Assembly (NCBI GenBank): GCA_002452515.1
Contig: DKEN01000107.1
Coordinates: forward strand, 7,128-36,513
DNA from: Spartobacteria bacterium UBA6821
GTDB taxonomy: Bacteria; Verrucomicrobiota; Verrucomicrobiia; Chthoniobacterales; UBA6821
Reading direction: 5' to 3'
Length of the DNA: 29,386 bases
Shown here: positions 7,980 to 15,671 of the stretch, piece by piece
How positions within the stretch are numbered: the first letter of the stretch is position 1
Layout of the letters: each line of letters opens with the position of its first letter
Position numbers and translations under genes: made by a program
Notes under the pieces: model-generated
Databases searched by the model: none
What the model saw: the letters and a program-made list of their open reading frames with translations, nothing else
What the model was told of the DNA's origin: nothing

Positions 7980-8920
7980 GGTTTCCAGGCGCGAGGATAA
8001 CGTGGCCTTAGCCAACTCCAAAGCAGGAAGACAAATCCGACAGCGATCATGAACAGAGAGAGAAACTGACCGCGTGTCAGCCCGGCGGTGGTCGGTGCAT
8101 CCGGTTCACGGAAACATTCCCCTCCAATCCTTACCAAGGCGTAAGCGATGAAGAAAATTCCAGTCAGTGCTCCATCGGGAAGCCGTACCCGGGTTCGGAG
8201 GATCCAGAGTAGAAGAAAAAGAAAAACTCCCTCCAAGGCAGCCTCCAGCAACTGCGACGGAAAGCGGGGGGCAAGTTCCGTGGCGAGATAGGCCCGCAGA
8301 GCAGGCGAGGAATCCACTCCCTGAATGATCGCATCAGGGGATGAAAAGGAAGGGTTGATCTCACCCGCCCGGTCGAGCACAGCCTGCAGACGATCCGTTG
8401 GATAGAAAAGGATCTCCTTGGGAAATTGGACGGCCCAGGAGACATCCGTGATCCTTCCATAAAGTTCGCCGTTAATGAAGTTGGCACAACGGCCGAAAAA
8501 GACCCCCACGGGGCCAACGACAACGAGATTGTCCGTCAGGTTGCAGAAGGAGATCCGATGATTTTGGGCATACCAGAGAGTGAATAGAGTCAGTCCGAGA
8601 ATTCCTCCGTGACTTGCCATTCCTCCATCCCAAACCTGAACAATCACCAAAGGATTGTGAAAAAAACGGGCCGTGTCGTAAAAGAGCATGTACCCGAGCC
8701 TGCCTCCGAGCAGCACACCAAAGAGCGCGGCCATCGTGATAAAGTCCGCCACATGGTCAGGTCGAAGATCGGAATAACCCCTCACGGCTAGTCGCCGGTA
8801 GAGCAGGATGCCGATCACGAAGCCGGCCAGGTAGGCCACTCCATACCAGCGAATGCCGATGCCTCCGCTGAAATGAATCAAAAATGGACTCAGATCATGA
8901 ATATAGTAAGCCAAACACAT
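7976..8920 (-). CDS. lgt: Phosphatidylglycerol--prolipoprotein diacylglyceryl transferase
   Basis: The 314-aa integral membrane enzyme transfers diacylglycerol to the lipobox cysteine of prolipoproteins. Key motifs are IRWYGVAYLAGF (23-34), GGRLGYMLFYD, WDGGMASHGGILG with the essential His at 104, GRCANFINGELYG with Arg 144, and LVRIGGECFREPD near the C-terminus with the late conserved Arg 264. The frame is open to 8998; the ATG at 8918-8920 was chosen because the first transmembrane segment then begins in the expected place. An insertion of roughly 50 residues (about 168-218) separates AVQFPKE from the usual PSQLLEAALEG. In most Lgt proteins these are joined by a short loop. It overlaps the downstream DUF4010 gene by 4 bp. 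Confidence 0.94.
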   Translation of the reverse strand: MCLAYYIHDLSPFLIHFSGGIGIRWYGVAYLAGFVIGILLYRRLAVRGYSDLRPDHVADFITMAALFGVLLGGRLGYMLFYDTARFFHNPLVIVQVWDGGMASHGGILGLTLFTLWYAQNHRISFCNLTDNLVVVGPVGVFFGRCANFINGELYGRITDVSWAVQFPKEILFYPTDRLQAVLDRAGEINPSFSSPDAIIQGVDSSPALRAYLATELAPRFPSQLLEAALEGVFLFLLLWILRTRVRLPDGALTGIFFIAYALVRIGGECFREPDAPTTAGLTRGQFLSLFMIAVGFVFLLWSWLRPRYPRAWKP

Positions 8921-9003
8921 CTTCCTGAAACTCTCTCGAAATTCACTTCCCGCAGCAATTTCTTTGACATGAAATCGCAAACAACCGTTATCATGCACGG
9001 ATC

Positions 9004-9231
9004 GTGAATCGATTTCTCACCCCCCTCTCCTCTCTCCTGGTGATCCTGGTCACCCTCTCTTTCACCTCTTGCACCACGGTCGAAAATTACAGGTCACTCT
9101 ATTTTCCTCAGAGAGTCATGGGTCCCTACACCCGGATGCTGCATCATGGCATTCCCAAGTCTTCTTCCACTCAGACGGTGGAGCAGACGACTGACACTGA
9201 TGGAAAAACAGTGGTCAAGCCCCAGAATTAA
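9004..9231 (+). CDS. Small lipoprotein
   Basis: The 75-aa protein has a signal peptide (NRFLTPLSSLLVILVTLSF) ending in a lipobox-like FTSC, so Cys23 would become the lipidated N-terminus of a ~53-residue mature lipoprotein. The start is GTG at 9004; there is no in-frame ATG before the hydrophobic stretch. The mature part is polar, has no known motif, and ends in a Thr-rich tail. It is divergent from lgt, the enzyme that would lipidate it, with 83 bp between the two starts. A real gene seems likely given the well-formed signal, but its length leaves some doubt. Confidence 0.7.
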   Translation: MNRFLTPLSSLLVILVTLSFTSCTTVENYRSLYFPQRVMGPYTRMLHHGIPKSSSTQTVEQTTDTDGKTVVKPQN

Positions 9232-9282
9232 TTCCAAGGCCGACCACTGAGATTCTCAGGGAAGAATTTTAAAAGATTCTGC

Positions 9283-9990
9283 TTACTGAGGCGGTGGGGG
9301 CATCGCAGTACCCTCACCCTCTGGTCCTCCCACCGGACGGATCTTTTCAAGAATCGGCGCAATGGAGGGATCAGCCTTGAGCAGGGCGTCTGACATTGCC
9401 TTGTGAATCGCCTCCCTCGCATCCTTACGGGCCTCGGGGGTTGTGGCTGATTGTTCAGCTGCTTTTGCAGCGACGACAGCCGGGTCATCCTTTGCCTTTT
9501 CATGGGCTGCTTTAAGCTGCGCCTTTTCCTCAGGAGTAAGGTTGGCAAATCCTGGCGGTTTCCCATGGCCATCACGACTCATCGGCGGCTGCATGGCGGG
9601 TGCATTTGTCGAGGGAGTATTTGTTCCCCAATCCTTATGTTTCCCATCGGGACGATTCCCATCACCCCATTTCTTCGGAGCCATCTTGTCAAGAATCGGC
9701 CCCACGGAGGGATCGGCCTTGAGGATCGCGTCATGCATGGCCTGACGGGCTGCATCCATCGCCTCATGCGCGGCTTTCATCTTCTGATCCAGCGTCGGAT
9801 CCGCGGCAATCGCCTTGTCATGGGCGGCTTTGAGTTGCTGCTTTTCCTGGGGGGACAAATTGGCCATCGGTCCACCATGATTATCCATCGGAGGAGGTGG
9901 ATTGTTGGTTGGAGAGTTCGTTCCTGTCTGGGCCTGAATGGGCAAAGCGACCATGCAGGAGAGAAAGATGAAGGGAAGTGATGCTTTCAT
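9283..9990 (-). CDS. Periplasmic protein with two LTxxE (Spy/CpxP-like) repeats
   Basis: The 235-aa product starts at the ATG (9988-9990) that opens a clear signal peptide, MKASLPFIFLSCMVALPIQA; the open frame runs further upstream without a better start. Two homologous units follow. Unit 1 runs from about residue 45 with LSPQEKQQLKAAHDKA and ends ILKADPSVGPILDKM. Unit 2 starts near residue 147 with LTPEEKAQLKAAHEKA and ends LLKADPSIAPILEKI. Pro/Asn/Gly-rich linkers and a PPPPQ tail surround them. The LTxxE-helix pattern recalls Spy/CpxP periplasmic chaperone-like proteins, but that link is by pattern only. The gene 34 bp upstream encodes a third unit, so the pair arose by duplication. Confidence 0.8.
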   Translation of the reverse strand: MKASLPFIFLSCMVALPIQAQTGTNSPTNNPPPPMDNHGGPMANLSPQEKQQLKAAHDKAIAADPTLDQKMKAAHEAMDAARQAMHDAILKADPSVGPILDKMAPKKWGDGNRPDGKHKDWGTNTPSTNAPAMQPPMSRDGHGKPPGFANLTPEEKAQLKAAHEKAKDDPAVVAAKAAEQSATTPEARKDAREAIHKAMSDALLKADPSIAPILEKIRPVGGPEGEGTAMPPPPQ

Positions 9991-10024
9991 GTGTGTGTCA
10001 GATTGAAAAATCGTTTTTAGGGAT

Positions 10025-10402
10025 CTAGTCCTCTTTGGCTTTCTTGATCTTCGCAAGAACCGGCTCGAGGGTGGGATCAGCTTTCAGGAGTAAATCATGC
10101 CTGACTTGCACGAGCGATGCATACGAGTCTTTGACTGCTTTACGGGCAGCGGCAAGTTGCGGATCCTGATGGATTTTTTCCATGGCGGCTCGGAGTTGCT
10201 GACGTTCGCTCTTGGTAAGATCCTCCCAGACTCCTTTCATGTGATGATGACGGTGCTCCATCTGGTTGGAGTCCACTATCGTGTTTGTTGCGGTGTTTGA
10301 ACCTTGGGCATTTTGAGCCACAGCTAGTGTGGAGGCGGCCATGGGGATCAGCGTTGCTGCCAGAAGGGCAACTATCTTGCGAATGTTATGGGGTGTTTTC
10401 AT
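10025..10402 (-). CDS. Periplasmic protein with one LTxxE (Spy/CpxP-like) repeat
   Basis: The 125-aa product has a signal peptide (about 1-29, ending STLAVAQ), a His-rich stretch EHRHHHM (49-55), then one repeat unit. That unit runs from LTKSERQQLRAAMEKI to LLLKADPTLEPVLAKIKKA and is plainly related to both units of the following gene. The His cluster could bind metal; this is inference. The start ATG (10400-10402) sits in the loop of a perfect 8-bp stem, and a purine-rich GAGGGG lies ~15 nt upstream. It is probably the first gene of a two-gene operon with the protein encoded at 9283-9990. Exact function unknown. Confidence 0.78.
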   Translation of the reverse strand: MKTPHNIRKIVALLAATLIPMAASTLAVAQNAQGSNTATNTIVDSNQMEHRHHHMKGVWEDLTKSERQQLRAAMEKIHQDPQLAAARKAVKDSYASLVQVRHDLLLKADPTLEPVLAKIKKAKED

Positions 10403-10418
10403 CTATCATTAAAACACC
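10392..10418 (-). promoter_or_regulatory. Hairpin enclosing the start codon of the 125-aa LTxxE protein gene
   Basis: On the minus strand GGTGTTTT (10418-10411) pairs perfectly with AAAACACC (10399-10392). The 11-nt loop contains the ATG at 10402-10400. The arm nearest the ribosome-binding side abuts the GGGGTGG purine tract. A stem that encloses the initiation codon could modulate translation. The pairing is seen in the sequence; its role is inferred. Confidence 0.4.
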
Positions 10419-10462
10419 ACCCCTCAAAAAATGTTGCGCTTTATTTGTACTACCACCGAACA

Positions 10463-11695
10463 CTAAAGCTTTTCAGGAGTGCCAAGCAGTTGGGAAACGC
10501 GTTGAAGCAGTCGGCCGGCAGCACCTCCGTCAAGCACACGGTGGTCGAAGCTGAGCGTGAACTGAGCCTCGGTCACGGGAACAAATGCCTTCTTCTCGGC
10601 ATCCCAAGAGGGAGTGATTTTTCCAGCACCAATGCCGAGCAACAGCGACTGCTCCGGCAGAGGAATTGGCGTTGCCATGGTCAGTCCGAAGACACCGTAG
10701 TTGGTGATGGTCGCAATGGAACCGCCCGTGTCGGAACCGGGAAGTCGGCGTGCGCGGGCCAATTCGACGAGGCGGTTGTAACGCTCCACGAGATCTACCA
10801 GAGGAAACTGATCCGCATGTCGAATAACAGGCACCAGCACACCATCCTCAGCCTCAACGGCAAAACCGATATCGACCGAGCGTGGATGGATGACACGATC
10901 ACCGATCAAACGTCCGGCCGTGGCGGGCATTTCGGAAAGAGCGATCGAAAGCGCACGGAGGGCATAGAGCGCAGGCCCGGCCTTCACCGTCTGCTGCTTA
11001 CGGTGCGCCAGCAGGATGTCTAGTTGCACGGGCAGAACTACGGTGGCCAGCGGCCTCGTCCAGCTTCGGCGCATAGCGTCGGCGACTGCCACACGCATTG
11101 AGGAAGCGGGGGAAATTGTATTGCGCTCCAAATCCTGAAGAAATCGCTCCAGATCATCGATCGTTACGCGTCCCCCCGCACCGCTTCCGGCAACACCAGC
11201 CAGATCCGCAGCGTGCAATCCAAGCTCGGCCATGCGTGCCTTCATGCGGGGAGAGAGGAAAGTAGCTCCTCCGGCATGGGCAGGAACAGGCAACCCGCTC
11301 ACCGTCGGCTTCACGGTTTTTTTCTCGGCCTTGGAGGTGTCTCCTCCCGAATTTTGCTTTTTCTTGGGCTGCTCCACCGGTACTGGAGGAGCATCATTGA
11401 GTCCAAGACGTTCAGCATCTTCCTCGCTGATCTCAAGATAGCCGAGCGTGGCACCCACAGCATAGCTCTCCCCGATGACCGCGCTCAGTTCCTTGAGAAT
11501 ACCACCGCAGGGAGCGGTGACCCCCATCACGGCTTTGTTGGTTTCCACTTCCAGCAGATCGGTATCCGCTTCCACACGATCTCCCACGGAGAAGGCGGCA
11601 CTCACAATGGTTGCCTCGGCGATGGATTCTCCAAGCTGCGGCATGATGATCGGCAGGAGCGGCATAGAATTTGAGGGTGAGGGTGATGGAAACAT
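10463..11695 (-). CDS. 2-oxoacid dehydrogenase complex E2, dihydrolipoamide acyltransferase
   Basis: The 410-aa product has three parts. An N-terminal lipoyl domain (15-90) carries the lipoylated lysine K54 in EVETNKAVMGV. A linker holds the peripheral-subunit-binding domain (about 146-188, FLSPRMKARMAELGL). The C-terminal catalytic acyltransferase domain has the active-site DHRVLDG (384-390; H385, D389). It passes the acyl group from E1 to CoA. The frame is open to 11761. I chose the ATG at 11693-11695 because it overlaps the E1beta stop (TAATG) and is preceded by GGAG at proper spacing, one of the few clear Shine-Dalgarno sites here. An internal ATG at 11663-11665 is the alternative. Whether the substrate is pyruvate or branched-chain 2-oxoacids is not settled by sequence. 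Confidence 0.93.
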   Translation of the reverse strand: MFPSPSPSNSMPLLPIIMPQLGESIAEATIVSAAFSVGDRVEADTDLLEVETNKAVMGVTAPCGGILKELSAVIGESYAVGATLGYLEISEEDAERLGLNDAPPVPVEQPKKKQNSGGDTSKAEKKTVKPTVSGLPVPAHAGGATFLSPRMKARMAELGLHAADLAGVAGSGAGGRVTIDDLERFLQDLERNTISPASSMRVAVADAMRRSWTRPLATVVLPVQLDILLAHRKQQTVKAGPALYALRALSIALSEMPATAGRLIGDRVIHPRSVDIGFAVEAEDGVLVPVIRHADQFPLVDLVERYNRLVELARARRLPGSDTGGSIATITNYGVFGLTMATPIPLPEQSLLLGIGAGKITPSWDAEKKAFVPVTEAQFTLSFDHRVLDGGAAGRLLQRVSQLLGTPEKL

Positions 11696-12660
11696 TATAA
11701 CTCCAGAAGTTGACGGAGGGAATTGGCGACGGAGGAGGCTGTCGGACGATGGGTGCCCCACAGGGCAGGATGATAAGGCACCGGGGTTTCGCGGGCGTTG
11801 AGCCGTTGCGGTGGGGCATCAAGAAGTCCAAAACCCTCGGCGGCAACCCGCGCGATCACTTCTGCCGCCACCCCACCCCATGGCCAGTCTTCACTGACCA
11901 CCAACAGTCGCCCGGTTCGGGCGACGGAGGCAAGAATGGTGTCGGTATCGATGGGCTTGACGGTGCGTAAATCGACAACCTCAATGTCATAACCATCCTG
12001 CGAAAGTTCCTCGGCGGCGGCAAGAGCCTCATGAACCATGGCACTGTAAGCCACGACAGTGGCATCCCGACCAGGGCGGGTAATCCGAGCCTTGCCAAAG
12101 GGGAGTGCCTCCTCGGGAAGTTTTTCCGCTTTCAGATGGTAATAGAGAAATTTGTGCTCGCAGAAAATGACGGGGTCATCAAGGGCAACAGCCTCCAGTA
12201 ACATCGTATAGACATCCTCCACGGTCGCCGGGGTCATCACGACCAAACCGGGGTAGTGGGCGTAAAGCGACTCCATGCTCTGACTATGGAAAGGACCACC
12301 ACCGGGGGTTCCTCCGCTCGGAAGTCGCACCACAAGCGGGCAGGGAGTCCCAGTACGGTAATAGAGCGTCGCCGCCTGATTGACAATCTGGTTCAACCCG
12401 CAGGTGGAGAAATCAGCGAACTGCATCTCCACGATGGGGCGCATTCCCTCCACTGCGGCACCAATGGCCAGACCGACTATGGCATCCTCGCTGATGGGGG
12501 CATCAAGGACGCGGCCCGGAAATTCCTTGGCCAGATTTTTGGTCGCCTTGAATGCTCCGCCGAAGGCTCCGATGTCCTGTCCGTAGATGAAGACCCGGGG
12601 ATCCTCTGCGAGGGCACGCTGCTGGGCGAGTCGAATTGCTTCCAGATAGGTGATGCTCAT
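11695..12660 (-). CDS. 2-oxoacid dehydrogenase E1 component, beta subunit
   Basis: The 321-aa product has the usual E1beta length. Conserved motifs visible are YGQDIGAFGGAF (26-37), DAPISEDAIVGLAIGAA with the glutamate that activates the thiamine ring, FADFSTCGLNQIVNQAA, FHSQSMESLYAHYPGL and VVDLRTVKPIDTDTI. With the E1alpha product it forms the thiamine-diphosphate decarboxylase of a pyruvate- or branched-chain-type complex. FGGAF and NQIVNQAA resemble branched-chain and acetoin-type E1beta as much as pyruvate forms. The start overlaps the E1alpha stop as ATGA and the stop overlaps the E2 start, so the three subunits are translationally coupled. Confidence 0.93.
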   Translation of the reverse strand: MSITYLEAIRLAQQRALAEDPRVFIYGQDIGAFGGAFKATKNLAKEFPGRVLDAPISEDAIVGLAIGAAVEGMRPIVEMQFADFSTCGLNQIVNQAATLYYRTGTPCPLVVRLPSGGTPGGGPFHSQSMESLYAHYPGLVVMTPATVEDVYTMLLEAVALDDPVIFCEHKFLYYHLKAEKLPEEALPFGKARITRPGRDATVVAYSAMVHEALAAAEELSQDGYDIEVVDLRTVKPIDTDTILASVARTGRLLVVSEDWPWGGVAAEVIARVAAEGFGLLDAPPQRLNARETPVPYHPALWGTHRPTASSVANSLRQLLEL

Positions 12661-13724
12661 TCTTCATCCTCCCCGGAGAGATTTCTGCCCACGACGGAAA
12701 AGGCATTCCAATCCTCCTCGGCGGGATCGGGCGCGGGCTCGCGGAGCACCTTACCCACCGTCTCCTCCACTTCGGCTTTCACGGCGGCGCGCCATGAGGA
12801 GAGTTCGGTATCGGTCACCCATTCATTTTCCAAAAGTTGATCCTCGGCGATATCGAGACAGTCACGACCAAGTGGAGATTCCTTCAAGGCGGCTGGAATA
12901 TAGGAAGCATCGTCCTGCTCACTATGGCCGACCAGACGGAGAAGATCGGCCACCACAAGCTGTGGTCCCTCGCCTGCGCGGGCTGCAGCGACGGCTTCGC
13001 CGATCACCTCCAGGCAATCGATCAAATCATTTCCAATTGCCCGGCGACCTGTGATGCCATATCCGGCAGCTCGCGTGAGCAGATCACCACAGGCAAACTG
13101 CCGATCATTAGGAGTGGAGTAGGAAAACTGGTTGTTCGCGACCACGACGACCATCGGCAACTTCTCCACGGCTGCCATGTTCATTCCTTCATGGAAACTG
13201 CCGGTGGAGGTTCCGCCATCGCCGATACAGGTGGCACCGACAGCCCCCGTCTCGCCGCGAAAGCGCTTGGCGACCAAACCGCCGCAGACGGTCGAGACCA
13301 TCGCGCCGAGATGGCTGATCATGGCGTGATACCCTTCGGAGGGACGTCCACGGTGAATATTTCCATCACGTCCACGCATCGAGCCGAGTGAGGAACCGAG
13401 ATAGGTGCGCAGGGTGTCGAGGATCGTGTCACCAAAGGCAAGTCGTCCAGCCTGATCCCTGATTAGCGGAGCATAGATATCACCGCGGCGCAGATGCACG
13501 CCGAGGGCGACACTGAGGGCCTCCTGACCACGACCCAGAAAGACACCTCCAACGATTTTTCCCGAACGATACAGGGCGGCAAGCTTTTCCTCCAGAATCC
13601 GCGCTTCGAGCATCGTACGAAAGGCGCGGCGGGCAATCTCTTTGGTAACGCGACCGGTTCCATTGCGACCGTTGCCAAGGGCCTGGGAGGAGATAGTTTG
13701 GACAGGACTGGAACCCTTGGTCAT
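12657..13724 (-). CDS. 2-oxoacid dehydrogenase E1 component, alpha subunit
   Basis: The 355-aa product carries the thiamine-diphosphate motif, GDGGTSTGSFHEGMN (from about 168) through VVVVANN (192-198). GNIHRG and YHAMISHLGAM are the typical preceding motifs, and RLVGHSEQDDASYIP follows. The open frame extends upstream to 13859, but homology begins only after the ATG at 13722-13724, which sits just below a good promoter. E1alpha, E1beta and E2 genes follow with 1-4 bp overlaps. No dihydrolipoamide dehydrogenase (E3) gene is in the window, so E3 is supplied from elsewhere. Substrate (pyruvate or branched-chain 2-oxoacid) is uncertain. Confidence 0.92.
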   Translation of the reverse strand: MTKGSSPVQTISSQALGNGRNGTGRVTKEIARRAFRTMLEARILEEKLAALYRSGKIVGGVFLGRGQEALSVALGVHLRRGDIYAPLIRDQAGRLAFGDTILDTLRTYLGSSLGSMRGRDGNIHRGRPSEGYHAMISHLGAMVSTVCGGLVAKRFRGETGAVGATCIGDGGTSTGSFHEGMNMAAVEKLPMVVVVANNQFSYSTPNDRQFACGDLLTRAAGYGITGRRAIGNDLIDCLEVIGEAVAAARAGEGPQLVVADLLRLVGHSEQDDASYIPAALKESPLGRDCLDIAEDQLLENEWVTDTELSSWRAAVKAEVEETVGKVLREPAPDPAEEDWNAFSVVGRNLSGEDEE

Positions 13725-13734
13725 GAGGGGATGA

Positions 13735-13764
13735 AGTATAATGGGGGAAATTGCAAAGAGACAA
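13735..13764 (-). promoter_or_regulatory. Candidate sigma-70-type promoter of the E1alpha-E1beta-E2 operon
   Basis: On the minus strand a -10 hexamer TATACT (13740-13735) lies 18 bp downstream of TTGTCT (13764-13759). They match the consensus at five and four of six positions. A transcript would begin near 13728-13731, only a few nucleotides before the E1alpha ATG at 13724. This makes a very short or leaderless mRNA likely and fits the absence of a Shine-Dalgarno there. Confidence 0.5.
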
Positions 13765-13804
13765 TACGGGAGTGCGGTTACCCCGGATTCTCCCCGACTA
13801 CGGC

Positions 13805-14221
13805 CTAATGAGGCAACGACTTGCAGAGCAAAAAGAGGAAAACGGAGAGTACTGCGCAAAGCAGGAGAAACTGAATCCTTGCCGAGCGTTCTTCAGGACG
13901 TGTCCTGCGACGCGGAACGGATGAATTCCTTCCCGCCGCGTACCGCTTGTCCCTGGGACGGCTGAAACAGTCGGCTGTCGTCGCCGTTGCCACGGCACGC
14001 ATACGGATCATCTCACGCTGTTTGCGCTCCTGTTCCTCGATCTGTTTCGGCAACTCGGCCACGCGACGTTTCATTTCCTCCTCCTGCCTCTTGAGTTCCA
14101 ACTCATGCAGGCGAATCTTCTCCAACTCATCGCTGAGCCCGGAGTTGTTCGGATTCCGTGAAGGGACAGATTTCCGGATTGGACGAAGTCCACGTCGGTC
14201 TGGTGATGGGTTCGATGCCAT
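13805..14221 (-). CDS. Coiled-coil, tail-anchored membrane protein
   Basis: The 138-aa product is not assigned to a known family. Residues 28-76 are charged and heptad-like (DELEKIRLHELELKRQEEE and following), residues 80-113 are basic (SVPRRRTRPEERSAR), and 117-133 form a single C-terminal membrane segment. That topology puts the coiled coil in the cytoplasm. The open frame extends to 14317. The ATG at 14219-14221 was chosen because the upstream codons read as non-conserved and run almost into the preceding gene. It follows the similar 206-aa coiled-coil gene after 37 bp, so the two are likely co-expressed. Function unknown. Confidence 0.68.
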   Translation of the reverse strand: MASNPSPDRRGLRPIRKSVPSRNPNNSGLSDELEKIRLHELELKRQEEEMKRRVAELPKQIEEQERKQREMIRMRAVATATTADCFSRPRDKRYAAGRNSSVPRRRTRPEERSARIQFLLLCAVLSVFLFLLCKSLPH

Positions 14222-14258
14222 GAAAAAAAAGTTTCTGATGGATGAATCGTTCTGTTCT

Positions 14259-14879
14259 TTAGCGTGGGGAGGAAGTGAGTAGATGCCAAATCCAGACAAA
14301 GAGAGCAATGGTTCCAAGAATCAGCAGAGGGAGTGTAAAGGCCAATCCGTTTCGGAGCCAATAAACAAATCCGACGTCACCGCTTTCATGAAAGAAATCT
14401 CCTTCCTCGTCGAGTATTGCAGGCTCAATATCGGAAGAGGGTGCAATTTTCGCATGGGAGCGCGCATAGGCCGAACGGGCGTCATCCACAGTGCCGAGGG
14501 CACGCGTCAGTTCCTTGGGAAGATCGCGCCCGTTCCAAGCTTTGGGATCAATCTCGTCCAGATTGTGAAGATGCTCGGAAAAGGATTCCTGAATAGAATT
14601 CAGTTGTTCAAGACGGCGCTGCGCCTCCTCAGTCTCCCGTTGCACAACAATAATGGCCCGCGAGAGCTTGTCAGCCATCTCGTTGCGGCCATGCTCGAGT
14701 TCCTCCTGTTTGCGGGTCAATTCCTCAAGGCGCAGCTTTTCCTTCTCAATCTGATTCTGTCGCTCACGTAACTGCACAAGCTCCGACTGCGCCCGCTTAA
14801 CTTGATTCTGAAGCTCTTCAGCCGACGGGCTCTCATCGAGATCCAATAACTCGTCACCATTGTTTGGAAAATCTGACAT
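14259..14879 (-). CDS. Long coiled-coil, tail-anchored membrane protein
   Basis: The 206-aa product starts with an acidic segment (1-20). A continuous coiled coil runs from about 20 to 108, rich in Glu, Gln, Arg and Leu (KLRLEELTRKQEELEHGRNE is typical). A linker to 170 precedes one strong membrane helix (177-201, AFTLPLLILGTIALFVWIW) and a short basic tail. It resembles the adjacent 138-aa protein in layout, and the two may act together at the inner membrane. An inverted repeat CACTAC-N7-GTAGTG lies just upstream of the start. No family was recognised. Confidence 0.75.
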   Translation of the reverse strand: MSDFPNNGDELLDLDESPSAEELQNQVKRAQSELVQLRERQNQIEKEKLRLEELTRKQEELEHGRNEMADKLSRAIIVVQRETEEAQRRLEQLNSIQESFSEHLHNLDEIDPKAWNGRDLPKELTRALGTVDDARSAYARSHAKIAPSSDIEPAILDEEGDFFHESGDVGFVYWLRNGLAFTLPLLILGTIALFVWIWHLLTSSPR

Positions 14880-14881
14880 AC

Positions 14882-14900
14882 CACTACCTGTAGCGTAGTG
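14882..14900. promoter_or_regulatory. Inverted repeat before the 206-aa coiled-coil gene
   Basis: CACTAC (14882-14887) and GTAGTG (14895-14900) form a perfect 6-bp inverted repeat separated by 7 nt, immediately upstream of the ATG at 14879. It could be an operator or a 5'-leader hairpin. Role inferred only from position. Confidence 0.25.
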
Positions 14901-14954
14901 AAACGGTTTTGACCCGAAAAATCTTCTATTAGGAGGATGTTTTTTAACTTTCCC

Positions 14955-15638
14955 TCACCGCCCCCCAAAGAGAGCCGAACCTACCCTCACCAGAGTGGCC
15001 CCCTCCTCGACAGCAACCTCATAATCTCCGCTCATTCCCATGGAGAGTGTCGCGAGGGGAATGCCAACCTGACCGGCAAGACGGTCGCGCAGTTCTCTTA
15101 ATTTCGTGAAATAGGGCCGGGCCGCTTCCGCTTCCTTCACCAAAGGGGCCATGGTCATGAAGCCCTCGACCTGAATTCTTGGCAGGGCAAGCAATCCTTC
15201 CAGTTCGCGTTCGAGTCCCTCGGGAGTAAAACCATGCTTACTCCCCTCACCCGAGACATTCACCTCGAGCAGCACCCGGGGAAAAAGCCCCATCTCAGCG
15301 GCAACACGATCCACATCACGGGCGATATCAACGGTGTCGATGCCATGAATGAGTTCAAAGCATGGCAATGCCTTACGCACCTTGTTGGCCTGAAGATGAC
15401 CGATGAAATGCCAGCGCAGCCGCGAAGGAAGGGCTGGGATCTTGACGAGTGCCTCCTGCACCCGACTTTCGCCAAAGAGCTCCTGACCAGCTTCCTGAAA
15501 GGCTTCGCTAACAGACTCCACGGGATGCTTCTTGGAAACAGCGACCAATTCCACATCATCAGGACTGCGACCCGCCCTTTCAGCGGCGGCATAAATATTT
15601 TCTCTGACCAAATCAAATCTTTCCATCAGCGTTGTCAT
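14955..15638 (-). CDS. yggS: YggS/PROSC family pyridoxal-phosphate homeostasis protein
   Basis: The 227-aa product has the family's length and single-barrel fold signature. The PLP-binding lysine K36 lies in ELVAVSKKHP. FGESRVQEAL, WHFIGHLQANK (the HxIGxLQxNK motif) and LLEVNVSGEGSKHGF follow. The C-terminus LSMGMSGDYEVAVEEGATLV, then RVGSALFG, binds the cofactor phosphate. These cytoplasmic proteins carry PLP without a known reaction and balance vitamin B6 and amino-acid pools. The coiled-coil genes follow 75 bp downstream. A ~160-bp palindromic element separates the gene from the divergent LysR regulator. Confidence 0.94.
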   Translation of the reverse strand: MTTLMERFDLVRENIYAAAERAGRSPDDVELVAVSKKHPVESVSEAFQEAGQELFGESRVQEALVKIPALPSRLRWHFIGHLQANKVRKALPCFELIHGIDTVDIARDVDRVAAEMGLFPRVLLEVNVSGEGSKHGFTPEGLERELEGLLALPRIQVEGFMTMAPLVKEAEAARPYFTKLRELRDRLAGQVGIPLATLSMGMSGDYEVAVEEGATLVRVGSALFGGR

Positions 15639-15671
15639 GAGTAAGAGAGTAGTTTATGGAACTGCTTAAGA

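Noticed and set aside
9247..9259. CTGAG-ATT-CTCAG hairpin after the small lipoprotein gene as a terminator
   Set aside because: The stem is 5 bp and is not followed by a convincing T-run.
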